Source of the DNA: an uncultured Roseovarius sp.
GTDB lineage: Bacteria; Pseudomonadota; Alphaproteobacteria; Rhodobacterales; Rhodobacteraceae
Direction of reading: 5' to 3'
Length of the DNA: 5,574 nt
Assembly: GCA_913055965.1 (NCBI GenBank)
Contig: CAJXKX010000164.1
Location: forward strand, 1 to 5,574
Shown: positions 1 to 5,490 of the stretch, one piece after another
Numbering within the stretch: position 1 is the first letter of the stretch
Layout of the letters: the number at the start of each line of letters is the position of its first letter
Notes under the pieces: generated by a model
Seen by the model: only the letters and a program-made list of their open reading frames with translations
The model's database searches: none
What the model was told of the DNA's origin: nothing
Translations under genes and position numbers: made by a program

Positions 1-269
1 CCCCCGCCGGTATCGAGGATGTCGGGCGTCTCGTGCGAGAGGCGCGCGCCGCGCCCGTCCAGATGCGCGGCAAGCTGATCGGCCCGGTAGTGGAGGTTGA
101 CCACGATGCGCGGCGGGGCGCAGGCCCCCGCGAGGTCGAGCGCGTGATCGATGAGCGCGCGCCCCGCTACCTCGACCAGCGGCTTGGGGCGGTCCAGCGT
201 CAGCGCGCCCATCCGCGTGCCGAAACCGGCGGCGAAGATCATCACAGGGGGCGTTTCCGGCAGGCTCAT
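1..269 (-). CDS. murU: N-acetylmuramate-1-phosphate uridylyltransferase, N-terminal part (runs off left edge)
   Basis: This is the first 89 codons of a sugar-phosphate nucleotidyltransferase, cut by the left edge of the window. The protein begins MSLPETPPVMIFAAGFGTRM. The GFGTRM stretch (residues 15-20) followed by DRPKPLVEVAGR (about 25-36) is the nucleotide-binding signature of the family. A downstream DTGGG (about 85-89) is also typical. MurU joins UTP and MurNAc-1-phosphate to give UDP-MurNAc in peptidoglycan recycling, in the cytoplasm. The start ATG (269-267) overlaps the amgK stop as ATGA, and no Shine-Dalgarno sequence is visible, so translational coupling is likely. Assignment to MurU rather than another sugar nucleotidyltransferase (for example a mannose-1-phosphate guanylyltransferase-like protein) rests mostly on the amgK neighbour, a pairing known from Pseudomonas. 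The family is secure; the exact substrate is inferred. Confidence 0.85.
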   Translation of the reverse strand, partial: MSLPETPPVMIFAAGFGTRMGALTLDRPKPLVEVAGRALIDHALDLAGACAPPRIVVNLHYRADQLAAHLDGRGARLSHETPDILDTGG

Positions 270-1282
270 GCCGCGTGGCCCGGCGTGAGGCGCGCAAGAT
301 GCGCGGGTGTGGGCGGCGGCAGCGCCTCGGCCACCAGCGCGGCGAGCGGGGCGAGCGCGGGGTGGCGCAGGTCGGTTTGCAGATGCGCCCAGACGCGGGG
401 GATGAGGGCCACGTAATGCGGCTTGCCGTCGCGCAGGCTGAGCCGGGCGAAGACCCCGAGGATGCGCAGGTTGCGTTGTGCGCCCAGCCAGTGGAAGGCG
501 GTGGTGAAAGCGTCGGCATCCGCGCCGGTGGCGGCGATGTAGTGGTCGAGCATGGCGCGGGCGGTCTCGGGCGTGACATCGCGGCGTGCGTCCTGCAACA
601 GCGAGACCAGATCATAGGCAGGGTGGCCGCGCATCGCGTCCTGGAAATCCAGCAGGCCGACGCGGGCCACGCCAGCGCGGTCCGGCAGCCAGAGGAGGTT
701 CTCGGCGTGGTAGTCGCGCTGGATGAGGACGCTGTCGGTCTCGGGCAAGGCGGAAAGATGCGTCTCTATCTCGGCACAAAACCGTGCCCGCAGGGCAATG
801 TCGTTTTCGCCCGTGGCCCCGTGGCGATACCAGTCGAGCGCGAGCGCCGCGAGATCGGCCATCAGCGGAGGCGCGTAGGGGGCGAGATCGGCAGGCGGCG
901 CGTGGCGGTGCAACTCGACCAGCAGGTCGGTCGCGGTGCGATAGAGCAGCGGCTCCTGCGCCGGATCGCGTTCCAGCACGCGGGCATAAAGCGCGTCGCC
1001 CAGGTCCTCCAGCAGCAGCAGCCCGGTCTGCGTGTCCTCTGCCAGGATCGCGGGAGCCGAGAGGCCCAGCGCCGAGAGGTGCCGCGCGATGGCGGTGAAG
1101 GGGCGCACATCCTCGCCGCGCTCGGGCGGCGCGTCCATCAGCACCGCGCGGGTGCCATCGGGCTGCTTGAGACGCAGGTAGCGCCGGTTGGACGCATCGC
1201 CCGCGAGCGCATGGCGCGCGGCGCTGCCCCAGCCATGGGCGGCGAGAAAGGCGTCGATGCGGGGGCCGCGGGGGTCAGGCAT
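266..1282 (-). CDS. amgK: Anomeric MurNAc/GlcNAc kinase, aminoglycoside-phosphotransferase fold
   Basis: A 338-residue kinase of the APH/choline-kinase-like fold. The N-lobe includes NRRYLRL (about 32-38) and the hinge-like LLLLEDLGDALYARV (88-102). The catalytic loop RDYHAENLLWL (189-199) carries the expected Asp190 and Asn195, and LDFQDA (211-216) carries the metal-binding Asp212. AmgK phosphorylates the anomeric hydroxyl of MurNAc and GlcNAc; MurU then converts MurNAc-1-P to UDP-MurNAc, bypassing de novo synthesis. The length is normal for the family. The start ATG at 1282 overlaps the last 8 nt of tsaE (ATGCCTGA), with a GGAG 9 nt upstream inside tsaE, and its stop overlaps the murU start by 4 nt. 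The family is certain from motifs; the sugar specificity is inferred from the murU neighbour. No missing key residue was seen. Confidence 0.88.
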   Translation of the reverse strand: MPDPRGPRIDAFLAAHGWGSAARHALAGDASNRRYLRLKQPDGTRAVLMDAPPERGEDVRPFTAIARHLSALGLSAPAILAEDTQTGLLLLEDLGDALYARVLERDPAQEPLLYRTATDLLVELHRHAPPADLAPYAPPLMADLAALALDWYRHGATGENDIALRARFCAEIETHLSALPETDSVLIQRDYHAENLLWLPDRAGVARVGLLDFQDAMRGHPAYDLVSLLQDARRDVTPETARAMLDHYIAATGADADAFTTAFHWLGAQRNLRILGVFARLSLRDGKPHYVALIPRVWAHLQTDLRHPALAPLAALVAEALPPPTPAHLARLTPGHAA

Positions 1283-1760
1283 CGGCGCGCGCTCCGAGAT
1301 CGGCGAGGCGCGTGGTCCAGCCGGGATCGGACCAGCGCAGGGTGAGGGGGCGCGGGTCGGGCGCGGTGCCGTGGGCGAAATCGAGATGCAGCGCCGATGC
1401 GGGGGCCATGTCGGCGAGGCGGTCGGGCCATTCGACCAGCGCGATGGCCGACTCGAACGCCTCGGCGAGGCCCAGTTCGACTATTTCGGCGGGATCGGTC
1501 AGGCGGTAGAGATCGGCATGCCAGATTTCGGCGGCGGGGGCGGCATAGGTCTGCACCAGGGTGAAAGTGGGCGAGGGCACCTCCTCTCCGGGGGTGGTGA
1601 GCGCGCGGATCAGGCAGCGGGCGAAATGGGTCTTTCCCGCGCCCACCGGGCCCGCAAGCAACAGCGCATCGCCGGGCCCGAGGCGCGGTGCCAGGGTTTG
1701 CGCCAGCCCGCAGGTGGCGTCGGGGCTGTCGAGGCGGAGGCGGCGTGCGTGCTCGGGCAT
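1275..1760 (-). CDS. tsaE: tRNA threonylcarbamoyladenosine biosynthesis ATPase TsaE
   Basis: A 161-residue P-loop ATPase of the TsaE/YjeE family. TsaE works with TsaB and TsaD in forming N6-threonylcarbamoyladenosine at position 37 of ANN-decoding tRNAs, in the cytoplasm. The Walker A motif is GPVGAGKT (37-44). Family hallmarks follow in order: SPTFTLVQ (63-70), HADLYRL (81-87) and VEWPDR (109-114). Length is normal for the family. The gene lies 60 nt downstream of the PAS gene and overlaps amgK by 8 nt, so it probably heads the coupled tsaE-amgK-murU run. No convincing Shine-Dalgarno sequence precedes the ATG at 1760, and that codon lies within a perfect 7-bp inverted repeat (1752-1768), which is unusual. 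The product call is very secure; the start is the natural one because the conserved domain begins soon after it. Confidence 0.95.
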   Translation of the reverse strand: MPEHARRLRLDSPDATCGLAQTLAPRLGPGDALLLAGPVGAGKTHFARCLIRALTTPGEEVPSPTFTLVQTYAAPAAEIWHADLYRLTDPAEIVELGLAEAFESAIALVEWPDRLADMAPASALHLDFAHGTAPDPRPLTLRWSDPGWTTRLADLGARADA

Positions 1761-1768
1761 GGCCCGAG
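1752..1768 (-). repeat. Perfect 7-bp inverted repeat over the tsaE start codon
   Basis: CTCGGGC (1752-1758) and GCCCGAG (1762-1768) are perfect complements separated by 3 nt. In the tsaE mRNA this gives a GC-rich stem with a CAU triloop, so the AUG begins in the loop and its G lies in the stem. The sequence is direct; any effect on translation initiation is inferred. Chance dyads are common at this GC content. Confidence 0.5.
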
Positions 1769-1820
1769 ACTACACGGCCCGCGCGCGCACCTGCAAGCGG
1801 GATGCGGCGGGAGTCGCGGT

Positions 1821-3287
1821 TCAGGCGGAGCGTGCCGGGCGCAGCGCGGCGGGCGGCGCGCGGCGCAGCGAGAGCATCGCCGTGCCGGGCGCGAGCGGCA
1901 CGAGGGAAAGCGCGATGTCGCGCCCGTCCGCGCCGGCGATGCGCCCGGTCATCGCCCCGTGCGGGCCGTCGGGGCCGAGGCGGTCCGCGACCTCCCGCCA
2001 GAGCGGATCATCGGGAAAGCGCCTGCGGCAGGTCTCGATCAGCGCGGTGTGGGAGAGCCCCGCTGCGCGCGCCTGCGCATCGAGCCGCGCGAGGGTCGCG
2101 AAACGGCGGTTGCAGAACAGCAGCCCCCCCTCGCGCGCGAGCACCGCGACGGCCTCGTCCACGCGGTCGAGCGCGGCGGCAAGCACGTCGCGTTCGGCGC
2201 GCTGGTGGCGGGTGGCGCTGACCGCGTCGGAGATATCCTCGATCAGGAAGGCCACCGCGCCGTCGGGATGGGGCCGGCCGGTAACGCGGTAGGTGCGACC
2301 GGTCACGAGGTTCCAGACCTCGCGATACTGGCCGTCACGCGCGGCGCGGATCATCGCGTCGATCTGGCCGCGCCAGCCTGCGTAGTCGCGCGGCTCGGGC
2401 ATCACCTGCCGGTCGCGCAGCCTGTCGAAGAAGGCGAAGATCTCGGGCCGGTTGCTGAGAAAGACCGGGTCGAGCCCGGTGAGATCGGTGAGCGCGGGAT
2501 TGAACATGGCGAGGCGGCGGGCGCTGTCGAACACGGCGAGGCCGGTGGGCAGGTCGGCAAAGCTGCGCCCGAGCGTCTGCACGAAATCGCGCCGTGCCGC
2601 CTCGGCGCGGGCGAGGGTGGTGATGTCGGTGGCGAACAGGAGCGTGCCGCCCGCGATCCCGTGCAGCGCGAGATCGAAGCTGCGCGGTGGGTCGTCGACG
2701 GCCGTGCGGCCCGGTGCCGTGGCCGACAGCAGACGGGTGCGGTCCGCCTGCGAAAGCGCGGCGGCGGCGGCGTTCTGCCAGGTCACGCGGCCCGCGTCGT
2801 CGCGCAGAAATACCGGCATCGCCAAGCGGTTGAGCGCGGCGTCCCGCTCGGCGAGGCGGGTGCGCAGCGCGTGATGTGTGGCCGGGCAGGCGGCGCGCGG
2901 GTCGCGCAGCGTGAGGCAGGTGCGCGCGCCCACGGTCTCGATCTCGAGCGTGGCGGGATCGGTGCCGGGGTCCCGCGCAGCGTGGCGCTGCGTGCCCGCG
3001 TGCGGGGGATCGGGCAGCGCGAAGCGCGGCGCGAGCCAGCGCAAGAGCCGGGCCCGGTCGTCGCCGGTGCCGAGACCCGGCGGCAAGGCCTCTTCCGGCG
3101 CGTCGGTGTCGATCAACGCGCCGTCCTGCAACAGGAATCGGGCCGAGGGGACCGGCGGCGCGGCGGGGGCGGGACGCGCCGGGTTCGGCGGCGGCAGCAG
3201 CGCCCCAGCGATCCAGAGAGCGGCGGCCGCGATCACCATCGCCGCGGCGGCCAGCGCCAGCATTTCCGCCAAGGTCAGTCCCGCCAT
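1821..3287 (-). CDS. Membrane-anchored multi-PAS-domain protein (DivL-like PAS region, no kinase domain)
   Basis: A 488-residue protein with one N-terminal membrane segment (about 8-31), then an Ala/Pro-rich linker (32-49). About three PAS-like modules follow: roughly 145-228 (MPVFLRDDAGRVTWQNAAAA), 241-355 (LPTGLAVFDSARRLAMFNPA, then TYRVTGRPHPDGAVAFLIED) and 370-476 (DEAVAVLAREGGLLFCNRRF). The RVTGRPHPDGAVAFLIEDIS block resembles the PAS region of DivL-type sensors. No H-box, N-box or G-boxes are present and the C-terminus ends just after the third PAS, so it is probably a kinase-less sensor or scaffold. The start ATG at 3287 has GGAG 7 nt upstream. It lies downstream of regB on the same strand, after a gap holding a CtrA-type box. 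PAS content is well supported; ligand, partner and role are unknown. I give no gene symbol because a true DivL carries a kinase-like domain. Confidence 0.82.
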   Translation of the reverse strand: MAGLTLAEMLALAAAAMVIAAAALWIAGALLPPPNPARPAPAAPPVPSARFLLQDGALIDTDAPEEALPPGLGTGDDRARLLRWLAPRFALPDPPHAGTQRHAARDPGTDPATLEIETVGARTCLTLRDPRAACPATHHALRTRLAERDAALNRLAMPVFLRDDAGRVTWQNAAAAALSQADRTRLLSATAPGRTAVDDPPRSFDLALHGIAGGTLLFATDITTLARAEAARRDFVQTLGRSFADLPTGLAVFDSARRLAMFNPALTDLTGLDPVFLSNRPEIFAFFDRLRDRQVMPEPRDYAGWRGQIDAMIRAARDGQYREVWNLVTGRTYRVTGRPHPDGAVAFLIEDISDAVSATRHQRAERDVLAAALDRVDEAVAVLAREGGLLFCNRRFATLARLDAQARAAGLSHTALIETCRRRFPDDPLWREVADRLGPDGPHGAMTGRIAGADGRDIALSLVPLAPGTAMLSLRRAPPAALRPARSA

Positions 3288-3317
3288 CCATCCGCTCCGC
3301 TGCCGTTGCCCGCAGGG

Positions 3318-3325
3318 TTGCGCAA
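3318..3325. repeat. 8-bp palindrome TTGCGCAA
   Basis: A perfect 8-bp palindrome lies 5 nt from the CtrA-type box on its PAS-gene side, in the 74-bp gap between regB and the PAS gene. It could be part of a compound operator or just a chance palindrome. No -10-like hexamer at suitable spacing from the box was found. Confidence 0.3.
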
Positions 3326-3329
3326 ACTG

Positions 3330-3346
3330 GTTAAGATGGGCTTAAC
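3330..3346 (-). promoter_or_regulatory. Perfect CtrA-type binding site (TTAA-N7-TTAA)
   Basis: The site reads TTAA (3331-3334), seven bases, TTAA (3342-3345), and is flanked so that both strands read TTAA-N7-TTAAC. It is also a perfect 6-bp inverted repeat, GTTAAG/CTTAAC, with a 5-nt centre. This is the full consensus known for the alphaproteobacterial cell-cycle/motility regulator CtrA. Its inner edge lies about 43 nt upstream of the PAS-gene ATG and 16 nt after the regB stop, so it is placed to control the PAS gene. I saw no other TTAA in this GC-rich window, which makes a chance match less likely. The match is seen directly; binding by CtrA is inferred. Confidence 0.6.
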
Positions 3347-3361
3347 GACGATCCGGACGGC

Positions 3362-4701
3362 TCAGCCGGAGAAGGGCCGGTTCTCTCCAAGACCTGCCGC
3401 AGTGTCGGCTTCGGTCACGGCGATGGCGGCGCGGGGCCAGCTGACCTCGACCAGCGCGCCGGGCGGCGCGGTGCCGTTGGTAAAGGTCAGGTCGGCACCC
3501 GAGCGTTCCAGCAGGGTCTTGGCGATGAAGAGGCCAAGCCCCATGCCCTCGTAGCCGGGGCGGTGCGGGTCGGGCGTGGCCCCCCGGCGGCGCATGAAGG
3601 GCTGGCCCAGCCGCGCCCGTCATCCATGATTCGCAGCGTGATGCGCCCGCCGCTCCACCGGGTCTCGACGATGACCGTCTCGCGGGCGAAATCGACGGCG
3701 TTCTGGATCAGGTTGCGCAGCCCGTGGATGATCTCGGGGCGGCGCAGCACCGTGGGCTGGCGCGTCGGGTCGTCGCCATCGGCCCCGTGCAGAAATCGGA
3801 TGCGCTTGCCGCGATCCACATGCGGCTCGGCCGCCTCTTCCACCAGCGCGGTGAGCGGAGCGCGGCGCAGGTGCAGGTCGTCCTTGCCGGCGCGGCCCAT
3901 CGAGCGCAGGATATCGCGGCAGCGATCCGCCTGGTCGCGGATGAGAAGCGCGTCCTCGCGCAGGTCGGGGCGGTCCTCGAGATCGTCGGCCAATTCGGCG
4001 CTGGTGAGCTTGATGGTGGCCAGCGGCGTGCCCAGTTCATGCGCCGCCGCCGCGACCACGCCGCCAAGGTCGGTCAGCTTCTGCTCGCGCGCAAGCGCCA
4101 TCTGCGTCGCCTGCAGCGCGTCGGACATGGTGCGCATCTCCTGCACGACGCGGCGCGAATAGACCCCGAGAAACACCACCGCGATCACGATCGCCACCCA
4201 GTTGCCGAAGCGGAAGATGTCGGGCACGCGCAGCACCTCGCCCGCCACCGTGCGCAGGTGCAGGTGAAACTGCATCAGCAGCGTCACGATGACGATGGCC
4301 ATCACCCCCACGAACATGGTGGAGCGCCCCGACAGCACCGAGGCCGAGACGGTGACCGGCCCGACGATGAGGATCGAGAACGGGTTGTTCATGCCGCCGG
4401 TGAGATAGAGCAGCAGCCCCAGTTGCAGCATGTCGAACAGCACCACGAGCAGCGCATCCTGTTCGGCGAGGCGCTTGGTTTCGGAAAAGACGAAGGTGGC
4501 GACGAGGTTGGACGCCACCGAGACGCCGAGCACGAGAAAGCAGAGCCCGATCTCGAGATCGAGGCGAAAGACGCGTTCGGCCACCACGAGCGCGCTTGCC
4601 TGTCCCGCGATCGCCCACCAGCGCAACAGGGTGAGCGTGCGCAGGCGAATCCAGTTGCTGCCGTGGCCGGGGGGAAAGCTGTCGGGGGAGATATCGGACA
4701 T
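3362..4701 (-). pseudogene. regB: Redox sensor histidine kinase RegB/PrrB, frame broken by an internal deletion
   Basis: RegB senses quinone pool and redox state and phosphorylates RegA. From ATG 4701 the reading frame shows several membrane helices (about 24-180), the ubiquinone-site heptad GGMNNPF (102-108), the H-box AHELGTPLATIKL with phospho-acceptor His221, the redox-box Cys261 in ADRCRDILRSMGR, the N-box GLRNLIQNAVDFA (327-339, Asn330/Asn334) and the G1 box MDDGRG (359-364). Right after G1 the frame breaks near 3605-3612. The G2 part (LGQPFMRRRG, then GMGLGLFIAKTLLERSGADL) continues in another frame from about 3610 to the stop at 3362-3364. Kinases of this family have about ten residues between G1 and the PF motif; only about two fit here, so about 25 nt appear lost. 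The unshifted product would be 404 residues with a foreign tail, stopping at 3487. A repaired gene would give about 454 residues, near normal RegB length. The start is chosen because the family N-terminus (SNWIRLRTLTLLRWWAI) follows it. A sequence or assembly error is the main alternative. Confidence 0.9.
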
Positions 4702-4782
4702 CTGCGCGCGTTGGTCCCATTGTGCGAGGGCGGGATGACGGGTAAGGGTTGCACCGGAACACGAGCGAGGCAAGAGAGTCCG
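4702..4782. promoter_or_regulatory. Divergent regB / senC-regA control region
   Basis: This 81-bp gap separates the regB and senC start codons, which point away from each other, so both promoters must lie here or run into the genes. In Rhodobacter the corresponding region is autoregulated by phosphorylated RegA. I found no clean -35/-10 pair and no convincing RegA site by eye. Upstream of senC a GAGG (4767-4770) and AAGAGAG (4772-4778) offer only an imperfect Shine-Dalgarno match; regB has only a weak GGGA 11 nt upstream of its ATG. The role is inferred from position. Confidence 0.6.
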
Positions 4783-5418
4783 ATGATCCGAATGTTTGCG
4801 ATTGCCGCCGCCGCCATCGCCGTCGCGGGGCTTGGTGCCATGTACGTCGCCGGGTTCGGCGCGAGCGATCCCGAGGACGCGTTCGCGCAGTGCCGCGCGT
4901 CGAACGTGGCCGGGGGGGCCGCGCAGATCGGCGGGCCGTTCGAACTTGTGAGCGAGACCGGCGAGACGGTGACCGATCAGGACGTGATCGACCGCCCGAC
5001 GCTGATCTATTTCGGCTATACCTACTGCCCCGATGTCTGCCCGATGGATGCCGCGCGCAACGCGGCGGCGGTGGATATCCTCGACGAGCGCGGATACCGG
5101 ATCAAGCCGGTGTTCATCTCGGTGGATCCGGCGCGCGACACGCCCGAGGTGATGGCCGAGTTCACCGATTACCTGCACCCGCGGATGCTGGGCCTCACCG
5201 GCAGCGAGGAACAGGTGCGTGCCGCGTCCAAGGCCTATCGCACCTATTTCCAGGCACAGACCCCCGCCGAGGGCGAGGAAGAGTTCTATCTCGTGGATCA
5301 TTCGACCATGAGCTACCTGTCGCTGCCCGGCCACGGCTTTGTCGAGTTCTTCCGCCGCGACACGACGCCCGAGCAGATGGCCGACCGGATCGCCTGCTTC
5401 GCCGACGCCGCCTCGTGA
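4783..5418 (+). CDS. senC: Sco1/SenC/PrrC family copper-binding thioredoxin-fold protein
   Basis: A 211-residue membrane-anchored Sco protein. One N-terminal hydrophobic segment (about 5-25) would anchor it, with the thioredoxin-like domain in the periplasm. The copper/thiol motif is YTYCPDVCPMD with Cys82 and Cys86. The distal copper ligand His173 is in LVDHSTMSYL, and VDPARDTPE (from Asp115) is also typical. Known family roles are copper delivery for cytochrome c oxidase assembly and thiol-disulfide exchange; in Rhodobacter SenC/PrrC also affects signalling to RegB-RegA. All key residues are present. The gene is divergent from regB and 72 nt upstream of regA, the standard locus order. ATG 4783 is chosen because the anchor segment starts there; the open frame continuing upstream runs antisense through regB and is not credible. 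Confidence 0.95.
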   Translation: MIRMFAIAAAAIAVAGLGAMYVAGFGASDPEDAFAQCRASNVAGGAAQIGGPFELVSETGETVTDQDVIDRPTLIYFGYTYCPDVCPMDAARNAAAVDILDERGYRIKPVFISVDPARDTPEVMAEFTDYLHPRMLGLTGSEEQVRAASKAYRTYFQAQTPAEGEEEFYLVDHSTMSYLSLPGHGFVEFFRRDTTPEQMADRIACFADAAS

Positions 5419-5428
5419 CGCGTTTGTT

Positions 5429-5457
5429 TTGACGTCGATAATCCCGCGGGCTAGAAC
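5429..5457 (+). promoter_or_regulatory. Sigma-70-like promoter for regA
   Basis: TTGACG (5429-5434) and TAGAAC (5452-5457) are separated by exactly 17 nt, matching the -35 and -10 consensus at 5 of 6 and 4 of 6 positions. Transcription would start near 5464, about 27 nt upstream of the regA ATG. The spacer contains the palindrome CCCGCGGG (5443-5450). This suggests regA can be expressed apart from senC. Predicted by eye only. Confidence 0.5.
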
Positions 5458-5459
5458 CT

Positions 5460-5479
5460 CTTGCACGGGTGCGTGCAAG
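5460..5479 (+). repeat. Perfect 7-bp dyad in the regA leader, touching the ribosome-binding site
   Basis: CTTGCAC (5460-5466) and GTGCAAG (5473-5479) are perfect complements with a 6-nt loop, GGGTGC. The right arm overlaps the first bases of the Shine-Dalgarno sequence AAGGGAGG (5477-5484). It could be an mRNA hairpin in transcripts reading through from senC, or a protein operator at the transcription start of the regA promoter. It lacks a T-tract, so it is not a standard terminator. Confidence 0.5.
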
Positions 5480-5484
5480 GGAGG
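5477..5484 (+). promoter_or_regulatory. Strong Shine-Dalgarno sequence of regA
   Basis: AAGGGAGG lies 6 nt upstream of the ATG at 5491 and fixes the regA start. It is much stronger than the weak sites before senC and regB, which would favour higher RegA translation, unless masked by the overlapping dyad. Confidence 0.75.
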
Positions 5485-5490
5485 TCGGCG

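Noticed and set aside
275..1345. A 356-codon open frame on the plus strand over amgK.
   Set aside because: Antisense shadow of a gene with clear kinase motifs; its own translation shows no domain and no ribosome-binding context.
1761..1820. A promoter for tsaE in the 60-nt gap after the PAS gene.
   Set aside because: The best pair (TTGCAG and TAGTCT, 18-nt spacing) matches only 3 of 6 at each hexamer and would leave almost no leader.
3330..3346. The GTTAAG/CTTAAC dyad as an intrinsic terminator for regB.
   Set aside because: The stem is short and AT-rich with no T-tract after it; a CtrA-type site explains the sequence better.
1188..3554. A 788-codon open frame on the plus strand.
   Set aside because: It lies antisense to tsaE and the PAS gene, has a low-complexity Arg/Gly/Ala-rich translation with no recognisable motif, and is explained by the high GC content, which removes stop codons.
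3600..3615. Programmed ribosomal frameshift in regB.
   Set aside because: No slippery heptamer or following structure is evident, and about eight residues are missing as well as the frame being changed, which a slip would not explain.
3724..4782. A long in-frame upstream extension of senC.
   Set aside because: It is antisense to regB, His/Arg/Gln-rich and unlike any Sco protein; the membrane anchor starts at the ATG at 4783.
4702..4782. A specific RegA-binding site or -35/-10 pair in the divergent gap.
   Set aside because: Several GCG- and GACG-containing stretches were compared by eye, but none gave a convincing symmetric site, so only the region is annotated.
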